A DNA stretch of 64,000 nucleotides from Neisseria lisongii (GCF_028463985.1 NZ_CP116766.1:1798001-1862000); one strand, 5' to 3'; shown: positions 8,250 to 17,006, counted from the stretch's first letter. The notes: generated by a model not told the origin, from the letters alone. A program made the numbers and translations.

Positions 8250-10718
8250 TTAGAAAGTCAGCCGAGCGCCGATGCGGATATTGCGACCGGGCTGCGGGGC
8301 AAGGTGTTTCAAAATAGCGTTGTGCGGCCGGATTTCGGCATTGCCCAAGTTGCGGGCATCAAGGAAATATTCGGCGCTGCTGTTTTGACTGAGTTTGTGG
8401 CTGCGGCTCAGGTAGAAATCCCAAACATTGTAGCCGCCGAAGCTGATTTCGGGGTTGATGTTGCGGCCGAGTCGTTTCTGTGCTTGGTAGCGGGTCAGGC
8501 TGAGAGCGGCTTGCCATTGGTTTTTCTGCCAGTTGAGGCCGACACCGTAGCGTGAAGTCGGCATGTTCGGCATATAAGCACCGTCGTGTTTGTAGCGCAG
8601 ATATTGCTTCCATGCTTCGGCATCGGTCGGGTCGGCTGACTGCGGTTGGCTGATCGGGCTGTTTTTGACTAAGTCGGCAAAAATTCGGGTTTCCCAGTCG
8701 CCCAGTCGGCTGTTTTGCCACAGATATTTCCATTCCAATTCCAAACCGTTGATTTTGGTTCCGCTTTGCCGCCATTCTTTGACAGGCATGTTGTCTCTGA
8801 CAATACCGGTATGGCCGAGATAGAGATAATTGTTAAACTTGGTTTGGTAGTAGGCGGCGTGGAAGCGGTGGTTGTGCCAATCGACATCGCCGCCGAATTC
8901 CCATGTAGCCGCCTGTTCGGGCGACAGACGAGGGTCGCCTTGTTCGTTGGTTAAAATGGCGAAATGGCGGTTGCTGGCAAAAATCTCGTTCACTTCAGGC
9001 GCACGTTCGGAGCGGCTGTAACGGGTGTTCAACCGCAGCGGTTGCCATGGTTGCCAAGTCAGAGCGGCTTGTCCGCTGTGCAATGTGTAGCGGCGGTCTT
9101 TCATGTCGTGGATATAGCCTTCGTTCAGCCCCCGGCCGATGGTATAGCCGGTTAAATCGGTTTGGTGGCGTACTTTGCCGAAGCGCCAGCCCAATTCGCC
9201 TTCAAGCTGTTTCCATTTCAAACGTTCTACAGCAAATACAGCATGTTCGTGGGTATCCGAATCAGGTATAAAGCGATCATTACCCTTGCCGTTGATATGG
9301 CGGCGGCGGGCATCAATGCCGAGCGTGCCGCGCCAAAAGGAAGCCGGACGGTGGTTGAGTTCCAAGCGTACTTGGCGGGTACTACTGTTGAGGCTGTTGG
9401 CAAAATGGTCGCCCAAATATTCGGCGTTGTCGGTATCGGTATAGGCAGATTGGACTTTGACGTTTTCCAGCCATGAAACAGCAGGGCGGTAAAGCCCTTC
9501 GGCAATCCAGCGGGTTTGGTCAGCCTGGATATTGATCGGTGCCAAGTCCTGACGGGTGTTGCTGGCAAGATAGGCAAAGCCGGGTACGCCGTAATCAAAC
9601 AGATGGCGGCTCACGCCCACGCCGAGATGTCCTTTATCGGCAATATAGCTCACACCCGCCGATACGCTTTGGTTGTGGGCGTGGCTGTTGGTCAGTTTGC
9701 CTTTCGGATTGGGTGAAATATCCTCAATGCCGGTTAATTGGTAAGATTTTTCATGTGTTTCACCGGCACGGTATAAAGGATTGTCAGCATAGCCGTAATA
9801 GCGGGTTTTTTTATAAATATCTTGTACGCTGTCGATATAGCCGTCGTCCAGCCACTGCTTCAGCCATGCTTCGCCGTCGCTTTCCAGATAGCGTCCGTGT
9901 ACATAAGGAAAATATGCCCGATTAAGCACCGATTCGCTGCGGACATTGACTTGGCAAGACTGCGCCAAAGTCGAATCAACACCGCCGGTTTGTGGGTTAA
10001 ACAGGCTATCTGCATCATGGCACACCGCCGCTTTGCTGTTGCCCGGAATTTTATATTCCGAAATTTTGCTGTTGCTGCCGTCCAAATGCCATGCGAAATT
10101 GCCTGCTTTGCCGTCTAATCGGAATACCTCCAGTGTCGGCGTATTGTAGCCGCCGCTGACTTCGAGTTTGCCCGCAATCGGTTTGTCAGGCAGCGTATCC
10201 GTAATCAGATTGGTATGCACATCGACCGCTCCTCCAACAGCCGATCCCCCGTAAAGCACCGCTGCCGAAGATTTGCGCACGGTAATTTTGTCGGCCAGAA
10301 ACGGATTGACTGCAGTCGGCAGGTTGCCGCTGATAGAGGCAATATCGGATACGGCCAAACCGTTTTCGCTGATATAGACCCGAGGTCCGCTCAAGCTGCG
10401 GATTTGTGGCAAACCGTTGTTGGTGCCGAAACTGTTGTTCTGCACGCCGCTGATCTGTTCCAAAGTTTGGCCCAGCGAAACCGAACGTCTGCGTTTCAAA
10501 TCACTGGAAAGTAAATCGTCTTCGTCATACAGTGTTTCCCGCCCGCCCAAAAGCTGTTCCGCATTCAAATCACGGCGTTTGCCCTGCACATGAACGGTTG
10601 TCAAATCATGTTCTTGTGCTGAAGCAACCTCATCTTGAGCTGCTGCGGAAACAGAAAACGCTGCTAAAACCGATACACTCAAGGCCGTCTGAAAAAAATG
10701 ATGGGGGATGATATTCAT
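8250..10718 (-). CDS. TonB-dependent outer-membrane receptor, probably zinc (ZnuD-like)
   Basis: An 822-residue receptor with signal peptide ending SVSAAAQ, a TonB-box-like LTTVHVQG at residues 39-46, a plug domain (LPQIRSLSGPRVYISENG, then RKSSAAVLYGGSAVGGAVDVH) and a 22-strand barrel ending in a C-terminal F (IRIGARLTF). The C-terminal pattern resembles ZnuD/TdfJ of N. meningitidis. What points to zinc is regulation: a perfect Zur operator sits 28 bp upstream of the start (10746-10760). The substrate is therefore inferred; no dense histidine loop is obvious. It is monocistronic and ends at an inverted-DUS pair. The upstream end of the gene includes a DUS in the signal-peptide coding region (near 10683). 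Confidence 0.9.
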   Translation of the reverse strand: MNIIPHHFFQTALSVSVLAAFSVSAAAQDEVASAQEHDLTTVHVQGKRRDLNAEQLLGGRETLYDEDDLLSSDLKRRRSVSLGQTLEQISGVQNNSFGTNNGLPQIRSLSGPRVYISENGLAVSDIASISGNLPTAVNPFLADKITVRKSSAAVLYGGSAVGGAVDVHTNLITDTLPDKPIAGKLEVSGGYNTPTLEVFRLDGKAGNFAWHLDGSNSKISEYKIPGNSKAAVCHDADSLFNPQTGGVDSTLAQSCQVNVRSESVLNRAYFPYVHGRYLESDGEAWLKQWLDDGYIDSVQDIYKKTRYYGYADNPLYRAGETHEKSYQLTGIEDISPNPKGKLTNSHAHNQSVSAGVSYIADKGHLGVGVSRHLFDYGVPGFAYLASNTRQDLAPINIQADQTRWIAEGLYRPAVSWLENVKVQSAYTDTDNAEYLGDHFANSLNSSTRQVRLELNHRPASFWRGTLGIDARRRHINGKGNDRFIPDSDTHEHAVFAVERLKWKQLEGELGWRFGKVRHQTDLTGYTIGRGLNEGYIHDMKDRRYTLHSGQAALTWQPWQPLRLNTRYSRSERAPEVNEIFASNRHFAILTNEQGDPRLSPEQAATWEFGGDVDWHNHRFHAAYYQTKFNNYLYLGHTGIVRDNMPVKEWRQSGTKINGLELEWKYLWQNSRLGDWETRIFADLVKNSPISQPQSADPTDAEAWKQYLRYKHDGAYMPNMPTSRYGVGLNWQKNQWQAALSLTRYQAQKRLGRNINPEISFGGYNVWDFYLSRSHKLSQNSSAEYFLDARNLGNAEIRPHNAILKHLAPQPGRNIRIGARLTF

Positions 10719-10745
10719 GATGTAAAGAATATTTAAAGTTAGTAA

Positions 10746-10760
10746 TGTTATATTATAACA
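10746..10760. promoter_or_regulatory. Zur operator (perfect palindrome)
   Basis: TGTTATATTATAACA is palindromic except at its centre and fits the meningococcal Zur consensus TGTTATDNHATAACA at every position. It is 28 bp upstream of the receptor start, where bound Zur would block transcription when zinc is plentiful. Confidence 0.85.
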
Positions 10761-10892
10761 TATAAGTCAAGTACGAACATTCAATTGGCGTGAAGGGTGT
10801 TTGCTTGCATCTGAGAAACCTCATTTTTAGACGGCATCAATATGAAATTCACAGAAAATGTGCATACACCTGCATGCATGTGTCCATTGATA

Positions 10893-11000
10893 TCGTGAAT
10901 TCACTTTAAAAGTATTACAGCATTGGCTCGCCTAGCCGTACTACCTGTACTGTCTGCGGCTCGCCGCCTTGTACTACTTTTAAAGTGGATCCACTATAAC
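10893..11000. repeat. MITE-like element with ~20-bp inverted ends
   Basis: GTGAATTCACTTTAAAAGTA at the left is matched by TACTTTTAAAGTG plus GATCCAC at the right (10975-10994). The interior (TACAGC.TTGGCT ... CTGTCTGCGGCTCGCCGCCTTGTA) is shared with the element at 48771-48932, so this is a mobile repeat family. It fills most of the gap between the receptor and mltA; the rest holds a short TGCATGCATG palindrome near 10870. Confidence 0.75.
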
Positions 11001-11017
11001 GCCACAAATCCCACAAA

Positions 11018-11066
11018 AACAAGGCCGTCTGAAAATACTGAATGCTGTTTTTCAGACGGCCTTGTT
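11018..11066. terminator. Inverted-DUS terminator after mltA
   Basis: AACAAGGCCGTCTGAAAA pairs with TTTTTCAGACGGCCTTGTT, an 18-bp stem 26 bp downstream of the mltA stop (minus strand). Confidence 0.8.
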
Positions 11067-11091
11067 CGATTGTGGCTTCAATTCAAAAATA

Positions 11092-12402
11092 TTAAGGGCG
11101 GTATTCCGGTGCGATGCCGTTGGGCAGCAGTTGCCACACGTAGCCGGTGGTTTTCTGTTTGCCGGCGATGTTGCCGGCTTCGTCGCCGTAGCCCCAGAAG
11201 TAGTCCACACGCACTGCGCCTTTGATGGCGCTTCCGGTGTCTTGCGCCATAATCAGGCGGTTGAGGGCGTGTTTGGTAATCGGGTGGGCGGTGGCGACAA
11301 ACAGCGGCGCGCCCAGCGTGATGTAGTGGCGGTCGATGGCACCGGCGTATTCGCTCATCAGCGGTGTGCCGAGTGCGCCGATGGCGCCGTTGGCGTTATC
11401 CAGTTTGCGGAAAAAGACATAGCTCGGGTTTTGGCCCAAGATTTCGGCGAGTCGGTGCGGGTTTTGCTGCATATAGGCTTTGATGCCCTGCATGGTAGTT
11501 TGGCCCAGCGTCAGATAACCCTTGTCCGCCATGTAGCGGCCGATGGAAACGAACGGGTGTTCGTTTTTGTCGGCGTAGCCCAAGGCGATTTTTTCGCCGC
11601 TCGGGGTTTGCAGCGTGCCTGAGCCTTGGATGTGCATGAAAAAGAGTTCGACCGGATCGTCGGCATAACCCAATATCGGGGCTTTGCCGTTGAGTGCGCC
11701 GCCGTTGATGTGGGCGCGCGGGTGGTAGGGAACGAATCGGTTGCCGGCAAAACGGCCTTTGAGGGCGGTGGTGCGGTTGGTAATCGGGAACTCGGCGAGG
11801 TTGGCGGTGTAGTTGCCGTTGCGGTCAATCACGCCGCTGTTGGCACCGGTTTGGCGGACGGTAACGCTGCTGCGGCTGCTGCGCAAATTGGCGGGCAGGG
11901 GTACGGAAACGAAATCGTAGGGAATGCCGTAAATCGGGAAACGGGCTTTGGCGGTCTGTTTGGTGTCGCCGTGCAATACGGGAACGTAATAGCCTGTTAC
12001 CGTGCCGGCCGGCGAGCCGTTGCCGCTGACTTGCCACGGGGTGAAGTAGCGTTCGAAAAAGGCTTGCGCCTGTGCCTGAGTCGGCGGCGTTTGTGCGGCT
12101 TGGGCGCAGACATCTTGCCAGCCTTGGCGGTTTTTCAACTTGTCGCAGCCGAGTTTGAAGGATTGCAGGCTTTGGGTGAACTGCTGGTGTTGCCAATGCG
12201 GCAGGTCGCCGTGGCGGACGGCGGTATAGACTGCGCCGCCGCCGGAAATAGTCGTGCCTAAAGCGTGCGGCGTGCCGGTCGGACGGTCGGGTCCTCTGAC
12301 AAAATCAGGCGTGGTTTTGATGCCGCTCTGGCAGGCGGCGAGCAGGGCGAGCGTACCCGCAGCGAGGGTGCGGAAAATGTTTTTGATCATGGTATTTTGC
12401 AT
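11092..12402 (-). CDS. mltA: Membrane-bound lytic transglycosylase MltA (GNA33-type)
   Basis: A 436-residue lipoprotein (lipobox LLAAC, Cys24) with the MltA and 3D domains; it closely follows meningococcal GNA33 (GPDRPTGTPHALGTT, NRQGWQDVCAQA, FERYFTPWQVSGNGS, GGALNGKAPILGYADDPVELF, SYVFFRKL, TALGAPL, VDYFWGYGDEA). It cleaves peptidoglycan to 1,6-anhydromuropeptides at the outer membrane; the catalytic aspartate is in VDYFWG. One oddity: the motif usually reading TGYYEP reads TGYYVP here. Either of two ATGs (12402 or 12390) could be the start; neither has a strong ribosome site. Confidence 0.96.
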   Translation of the reverse strand: MQNTMIKNIFRTLAAGTLALLAACQSGIKTTPDFVRGPDRPTGTPHALGTTISGGGAVYTAVRHGDLPHWQHQQFTQSLQSFKLGCDKLKNRQGWQDVCAQAAQTPPTQAQAQAFFERYFTPWQVSGNGSPAGTVTGYYVPVLHGDTKQTAKARFPIYGIPYDFVSVPLPANLRSSRSSVTVRQTGANSGVIDRNGNYTANLAEFPITNRTTALKGRFAGNRFVPYHPRAHINGGALNGKAPILGYADDPVELFFMHIQGSGTLQTPSGEKIALGYADKNEHPFVSIGRYMADKGYLTLGQTTMQGIKAYMQQNPHRLAEILGQNPSYVFFRKLDNANGAIGALGTPLMSEYAGAIDRHYITLGAPLFVATAHPITKHALNRLIMAQDTGSAIKGAVRVDYFWGYGDEAGNIAGKQKTTGYVWQLLPNGIAPEYRP

Positions 12403-12589
12403 GGTGGGTTGAATGCCGTCTGAAAACGGGCAAAGCGGGTTTTGCCAAAACAGGGTCGGGTTTCAGACGGCATGGTTGTTCGGTAAGGCTGCGGGCATTC
12501 TAGCATAGAACGGCCGCAGTGTTGCAGACGGCAAAGGCCGTCTGAAAATCGGGTAAAACAGTTTCTGTGAAGCTGAAGACCGCAAATTC

Positions 12590-12790
12590 ACCAAACTGGG
12601 AAAAATATCGGGTATCCACTTAAAAAGAGAACGGGCGCAGGCTGGGTTGTAACCCGGCATGATTGAAAATACTTTTAAAATATAAGGTCTTGTTGGGTTA
12701 CGCTCGTGCTTCGCTAATCGCAACCTATAGCCGGTTTTGTATGAAATATATAGCGGAATAACCAGAAAAATGTGAAAACTCAACGAGCCA
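12590..12790. repeat. Dispersed repeat (TTGGGTTACGCTCG type), left flank of prophage
   Basis: Includes GGGTTGTAACCCGGCATGATT, TTGTTGGGTTACGCTCGTGC and AACCTATAGCCGGTTTTGTATG, the same blocks as at 22038-22225, 28450-28600 and 46235-46408. No gene is supported in 12403-12885; the apparent frame here is made from repeat sequence. The stretch ends in the repeat that the prophage interrupts. Confidence 0.7.
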
Positions 12791-12800
12791 CCCTTCCCCT
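12783..12800. other. Left prophage junction (half of target repeat)
   Basis: ACGAGCCACCCTTCCCCT is the left half of the repeat found whole at 48964-49007. It stops after CT, and unrelated phage sequence (TATATATTTC) follows. Confidence 0.85.
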
Positions 12801-12885
12801 TATATATTTCACTCCGTTAAGGGAGTGTAAATTTATCAGATAAGCCCTTGACAAGTTTAATTAACCGACTTTCAAGGGGTCTGAA

Positions 12886-13851
12886 ATGTCAACAATTAAC
12901 CGTGTTTCTACATATGCTGATGATGTCATCATGCAACCGTTGCCACTACGGGCTGAATGTGCGCAGCGCATTCAGCTTCCTTGTCTAAATAGTAACAACT
13001 GCATTGAGGGTAGCAACAACTCTTCAAATACTGCCAAAACCTTACCAATCGGCTATGAAAAATTTCTACCTAATGAAATGAAAGCTGATTTCAACCAGTT
13101 TTCTACTTCCCACAGAAAATCATCGGCTGCTTTAGAAATGAATGTCCGGCAATTTATTGAGGCATTCGGAATTAATCATGTCGGTTTTTTAACGCTGACT
13201 TTCGCCGATGATGTCCAAGATGTCAAAGAGGCTTCCCGTAGATTTCACAGTTTGCGGACGAATTTTTTAAGCAAACATTTCAAGCATTACGTTTGTGTAT
13301 ACGAACGCATGAAAAGCGGTCGTATACATTTTCACCTTATCGTCAATACACGTGAAAACATCCGCCGAGGTTTGAATTTCAGACAAATACAGGCCCGCAA
13401 TTATACCAGTGCCAATAAAGCACTGCGACAATTATGGGCTTTGCTTCGTGAAAATATGGGCAAGTATGGTTTCGGGCGTTCTGAATTGCTACCGGTTAAG
13501 ACCAACAGCAAAGGTTTGGCGAAATACGTCAGCAAATATATTAAAAAACACATTAACAGCCGTCTTCCCGAAGATAAAGGTTACAGGCTGATTCGCACTA
13601 CGATTGATAAACAGAGTTTATGGAAAATTGCCAACAGTAATTTTTCATTTGTCAGTGCTGGTTCCCGACTGTGGCGGGAACAGCTTCAGAAATGGATTAT
13701 TTGCATTGAACCGTATCTTAAACAATATGCCAGACAGGAGTTTGCCCGTGAATTAAAGCCGATTACCGAAGAAAACTACAGCCAGATTTTAAGCAGCCTA
13801 ATTAGCCCCAAATGGGCATTTTATAACCGGGAAACCATTTTAAATATGTAA
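12886..13851 (+). CDS. Phage rolling-circle replication initiator (HUH endonuclease)
   Basis: A 321-residue Rep protein. Motif 1 is FLTLTFADD (residues 101-109). The HUH metal motif is RIHFHLIV with His148 and His150. Motif 3 has two tyrosines, Y214 and Y218, in LAKYVSKYIKKH, typical of gpII/gpA-type two-tyrosine enzymes. It would nick the double-stranded phage form at the plus origin and re-ligate the displaced strand. It is the first gene of the prophage; the upstream 50 bp hold CCCTTGA and TCAAGGGG (12845-12878), short motifs also present around the hairpin at 18201-18275. Confidence 0.9.
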   Translation: MSTINRVSTYADDVIMQPLPLRAECAQRIQLPCLNSNNCIEGSNNSSNTAKTLPIGYEKFLPNEMKADFNQFSTSHRKSSAALEMNVRQFIEAFGINHVGFLTLTFADDVQDVKEASRRFHSLRTNFLSKHFKHYVCVYERMKSGRIHFHLIVNTRENIRRGLNFRQIQARNYTSANKALRQLWALLRENMGKYGFGRSELLPVKTNSKGLAKYVSKYIKKHINSRLPEDKGYRLIRTTIDKQSLWKIANSNFSFVSAGSRLWREQLQKWIICIEPYLKQYARQEFARELKPITEENYSQILSSLISPKWAFYNRETILNM

Positions 13852-13861
13852 GGAATCCATC

Positions 13862-14128
13862 ATGAGCGAACCCCAAAAGAAACAGGGATTTTTTGTTGTT
13901 GCTGCATTTGACCGCATGATTGTACGGGAACGTAAAAACGAAGACGGCAGCTATACCAAAACCCATTATGTCGGTTTGATTGTACGTACAGAAGAGGGCA
14001 CACGTCTGTGTCAGGTACGCACCAAGCAGCCTGAAAAATACAGCCATTACAAACTGAATGATATTGTCAATATGGAAGTATTTCCACGGGCATTTAAAGA
14101 CAATATCTATTATTCGGACGAGACATAA
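13862..14128 (+). CDS. DUF1293 phage protein, candidate ssDNA-binding protein
   Basis: An 88-residue basic/acidic mixed protein (FFVVAAFDRMIVRERKNEDG, LIVRTEEGTRLCQVRTKQPEKY) matching the DUF1293 family of neisserial filamentous phages. Its position between rep and the coat gene is that of gene V, the single-strand-binding protein, in coliphages. The function is inferred from position and size. It starts 10 bp after rep with AAGGAATCC upstream. Confidence 0.75.
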   Translation: MSEPQKKQGFFVVAAFDRMIVRERKNEDGSYTKTHYVGLIVRTEEGTRLCQVRTKQPEKYSHYKLNDIVNMEVFPRAFKDNIYYSDET

Positions 14129-14200
14129 TCAGAATTCACGGTTCGGGCTGCGCCGTGATGACCCCAATCAGCAGCCCACATTTTTTTGAAGGAGAAAATT

Positions 14201-14422
14201 ATGAATATCCGAAACTTGAAACACAAAGCGAAATACGCTTTGGCAGTTGCTGCTGTCAGCGTTTTATCCGCTCCGGCAATGGCTGATGACTTGCTGACAA
14301 CCGCCACGACTGAATTAGGCGGCTTGAAGGCAGGTATTTTGGCTTTTGGCGGTATCGTAATCGGTATTGCTATTGCATTGGCAACCATCCGTGTTGCTAA
14401 ACGTGGCATTAATCAAGCCTAA
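14201..14422 (+). CDS. Major coat protein (pVIII-like)
   Basis: A 73-residue precursor. The signal peptide ends SAPAMA, leaving a mature protein of about 44 residues, DDLLTTATTELGG then a 20-residue hydrophobic helix (ILAFGGIVIGIAIALATI) and a basic tail RVAKRG that would contact DNA: the classic inovirus major coat layout. I chose the ATG at 14201 because GAAGGAG lies 7 bases before it; a TTG at 14186 overlaps that site. Confidence 0.9.
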   Translation: MNIRNLKHKAKYALAVAAVSVLSAPAMADDLLTTATTELGGLKAGILAFGGIVIGIAIALATIRVAKRGINQA

Positions 14423-14436
14423 GATAGGATATCGTC

Positions 14437-14739
14437 ATGGGTTATCAAGTCGGCCGAATCTGTTATGAAACAAAAGAAGAGGCAACCAACGTCTTGATGA
14501 CCCAAGTTGTACCGACGATAGACAAAGACGGGGTATTGCACCACCCCGTCTTTAACGGCACAAACTGGATATTTCATGAACAAGTCATACAGCCGTCCTT
14601 CCCAGAGTGTGAATTTGGTGCGTATGCCCAAGCAGGTAGAGAGATAGGCGGTTATATGGTTATGGCATTTGTTGCTCTGTTGATTGTTGTTATTTCGGTA
14701 AAAGCCATATCGTTGATAAGCGAAAGAGATGAGGAATGA
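14437..14739 (+). CDS. Phage membrane protein, unknown
   Basis: A 100-residue protein with a soluble N-terminal part (GYQVGRICYETKEEA, FNGTNWIFHEQVIQP) and one C-terminal membrane helix (MVMAFVALLIVVISVKAISLI). No signal peptide. It lies between the major coat gene and a 29-codon membrane gene, where inoviruses keep minor coat genes; that role is inferred only. Its stop overlaps the next start (ATGA). Confidence 0.75.
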   Translation: MGYQVGRICYETKEEATNVLMTQVVPTIDKDGVLHHPVFNGTNWIFHEQVIQPSFPECEFGAYAQAGREIGGYMVMAFVALLIVVISVKAISLISERDEE

Positions 14740-14825
14740 TACCCGAAGCAGAGTTCTTTGTTGGTATGTTGCCGAATGTATTGATAGCACTGTGCCTGTA
14801 TGTATTGGCAGCAAAATGGTCTTAA
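14736..14825 (+). CDS. 29-residue membrane protein, candidate minor coat (pVII/pIX-like)
   Basis: ATG at 14736 overlaps the preceding stop as ATGA. The peptide MIPEAEFFVGMLPNVLIALC continues LYVLAAKWS and is almost entirely one hydrophobic helix. Size and position match the tiny tip proteins pVII and pIX (about 32 residues) of Ff phages. Translational coupling makes it more likely to be real. Too short for automatic calling. Confidence 0.6.
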   Translation: MIPEAEFFVGMLPNVLIALCLYVLAAKWS

Positions 14826-14883
14826 GTATGCCAAGCTGATAGAATTCCTATTTTCAAGAACGTGATAGAAATAGGGGTTTGAA

Positions 14884-15183
14884 ATGGTTATTACTGTTTT
14901 TAATATCATTTACATTTTACTGATTGGCTTACATCATTTTGGTATGTTGTATTTAGTAACGCCTTTTCGTATCTTTTTAGATATTTTATTTCTTCTTTTG
15001 AATGTTGTTTATTTTTTGCATAAAAGAATTGTAAAAAAGAGAAATCAACCAAAAGATGGTTTATTTACTGAAACAATACCACCTAACAAACCCTTATCCC
15101 CTAATTCAGAAGCCAAAAAATTTATGGCAGACTTAAATAAACTTAGAGAACAAAAAGGGGAACCTATAAAGATGAGAAAATGA
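14884..15183 (+). CDS. Phage membrane protein, unknown
   Basis: A 99-residue protein with two predicted membrane helices in its first 45 residues (VFNIIYILLIGLHHFGMLYL and FRIFLDILFLLLNVVYFL), then a basic segment (HKRIVKKRNQ) and a soluble tail. It overlaps the tspB-like gene by 4 bp (ATGA), so the two are coupled. A+T-rich. I do not recognise the family. Confidence 0.7.
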   Translation: MVITVFNIIYILLIGLHHFGMLYLVTPFRIFLDILFLLLNVVYFLHKRIVKKRNQPKDGLFTETIPPNKPLSPNSEAKKFMADLNKLREQKGEPIKMRK

Positions 15184-16727
15184 GAAATTTATTTTTACTG
15201 ATTGTACTTATTTTGTTCAGTCCATTTATTTGGGCTGATGAATTACATGTTTCAAAAAAGGGGAATGTTACCTACGTACGTCAAGCTACATCTCATTGGG
15301 ATTCAAAGCCTTGGACAAAAACGGCAATTTCTGACAATCAGTATAGAAAGTTTCAAACACAGGCTTTAAAAACCCGATATGAATCAGCTCTTTCTAAAAA
15401 GACAGTCGAAACAACCGTTACAGCTACGGTTTCCCGTTCTGCTGTATTGAGTGGTGGTTTGTCAGTTGTTAAAAAAGGGGCAAGAATAGGATTAAAAGCA
15501 GTCCCGTTCGTTGGTGCAGCTTCTCTTGCTTATGATGCATATACCCTCTATCAAGCGTACAAAGATGTTAAAAATGACATCGAAGCGGCAGGTTATATAT
15601 ATGATGAATCTGCTGATGAATTCTATAAAAAAATGGGGGCCCGTAACTGTATTTGGGAACGTTACAGACGACCCAGCGGGTATGAAGACACAGTAGATGT
15701 AGACTGCTATCCGGTTTCTCCTGAAGTTATTGCGGAAATACGCAAAGGTGGTGAAGCTGGGGCAAAAGCAAAAGCCCAAATGGAAGAAGAAATGCGCAGT
15801 TTGGCAGAACCTTATATTTCTAAAAAATTTGCAAAACTAATAGCAAAAGGAGATAAAGGCTATGGCCCTGGCAGACCATACAGTTCATATAAGTTAGACA
15901 AATGTGAATGGAGTTTTAACGGAGGAAGTTGTTCTGTCAGATATGAAAATGATGTCCGTTGGCCGGTATTATTTACCCTTTATATGAAACCCACCAAAGA
16001 AGTCTTAGATTCCTCCAAATTCCAAGAAATCGCCACAGCAGCAATCGATAGAAACCCTACCCCGTTTATCGAAGCCCAAAACCGCCCCGGTTATCAGGAA
16101 AGTGTTTCCGTTGCCCCTAATACTTCCGTAGAAGTGGAGACCGAAGAAAACGGGCAGACACAGCAAGTCGTCATTACTTTCAGCCAAGACTCTCAAGGCC
16201 GTACCATATCCACCGTATCAGTCAATGGGCAAAGTGTCAGTGTAAGCAGCGGTAATCAGAGCGGAACCAGTCAGCCTGTCAATAACCAACCCGTTCACAG
16301 TCATCCCAATAGTACCGAATCAGAAAGTCGACGAAACAATCAAAGCAATGCGGCCGGAAAAGATGGTACTGATGGCAAAGATGGATTGGACGGAAAAGAC
16401 GGAGTTGATGGTAAAGACGGTAAAGATGCTTCATTACTTTGCGAAGCCTTTCCCAATATATCTGCCTGTCAAGAATTGGGCAATGTTGAAGAACGGGATA
16501 TCGAAATACCCGAACAGCAAGTCAGGCTGGAACTCAATCCGATAGACAGATTCAATCAATCGGCTGCCTGCCCCAGCCCTAAAACTTTCGAACTGGGTTT
16601 ACTCGGCAGTTTTGAAGTTTCCTACGAAGTCCCTTGTCAAGTAGCCACATTACTCAGGCCCATATTGATATTAATCACAATATTAAGTTGCGGTGGATTT
16701 GTTTATTCTGCAATTAAGGAGTTGTAA
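15180..16727 (+). CDS. tspB: TspB-like phage adsorption/minor coat protein (pIII position)
   Basis: A 515-residue protein with signal peptide (ends SPFIWA), a long periplasmic or virion-exposed region, a collagen-like run of G-K-D/G-x-D triplets around residues 391-416, a cysteine-containing domain and a C-terminal membrane anchor (LLRPILILITILSCGGFVYS). Neisserial filamentous phages carry TspB at this place; the TspB C-terminal domain is known. Layout and anchor match pIII, which caps the virion and binds the host receptor. In meningococci TspB also binds IgG; whether that holds here is unknown, as the N-terminal half is divergent. Confidence 0.82.
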   Translation: MRNLFLLIVLILFSPFIWADELHVSKKGNVTYVRQATSHWDSKPWTKTAISDNQYRKFQTQALKTRYESALSKKTVETTVTATVSRSAVLSGGLSVVKKGARIGLKAVPFVGAASLAYDAYTLYQAYKDVKNDIEAAGYIYDESADEFYKKMGARNCIWERYRRPSGYEDTVDVDCYPVSPEVIAEIRKGGEAGAKAKAQMEEEMRSLAEPYISKKFAKLIAKGDKGYGPGRPYSSYKLDKCEWSFNGGSCSVRYENDVRWPVLFTLYMKPTKEVLDSSKFQEIATAAIDRNPTPFIEAQNRPGYQESVSVAPNTSVEVETEENGQTQQVVITFSQDSQGRTISTVSVNGQSVSVSSGNQSGTSQPVNNQPVHSHPNSTESESRRNNQSNAAGKDGTDGKDGLDGKDGVDGKDGKDASLLCEAFPNISACQELGNVEERDIEIPEQQVRLELNPIDRFNQSAACPSPKTFELGLLGSFEVSYEVPCQVATLLRPILILITILSCGGFVYSAIKEL

Positions 16728-17006
16728 ATGTGGGCTAAATTATTGACAGGTGTATTAACCACCGTTGCCGGCAAAATCTTTACCGCATTAGGTATGTCGT
16801 TTATTTCCTATGTCGGTATCAATGAAATTCAAGATATGTTGATGAATGCTGTATCCGAGCAGTTGGGCGGACTGTCCCAAGATGCTTTGCAGATTGCCTA
16901 TATTGCGGGAGTTGGTGTCTGTTTGAACTGGATATTCGGCACATTTGCTTTTATTACTTCCTTAAAAACCCTATCCAAACTATCTGCTACGATGGTAAAA
17001 AAATAG
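16728..17006 (+). CDS. DUF2523 phage protein (pVI-like minor coat)
   Basis: A 92-residue protein with hydrophobic helices near the N-terminus and at IAYIAGVGVCLNWIFGTFAFI. It starts directly after the tspB stop (TAAATG). DUF2523 proteins sit between the adsorption protein and the Zot ATPase in Neisseria, Ralstonia and Pseudomonas inoviruses, the gene VI position. Confidence 0.82.
   Translation: MWAKLLTGVLTTVAGKIFTALGMSFISYVGINEIQDMLMNAVSEQLGGLSQDALQIAYIAGVGVCLNWIFGTFAFITSLKTLSKLSATMVKK

Noticed and set aside
12463..12783. 106-codon frame left of the prophage
   Set aside because: Made entirely of DUS and dispersed-repeat sequence that occurs elsewhere in other frames.
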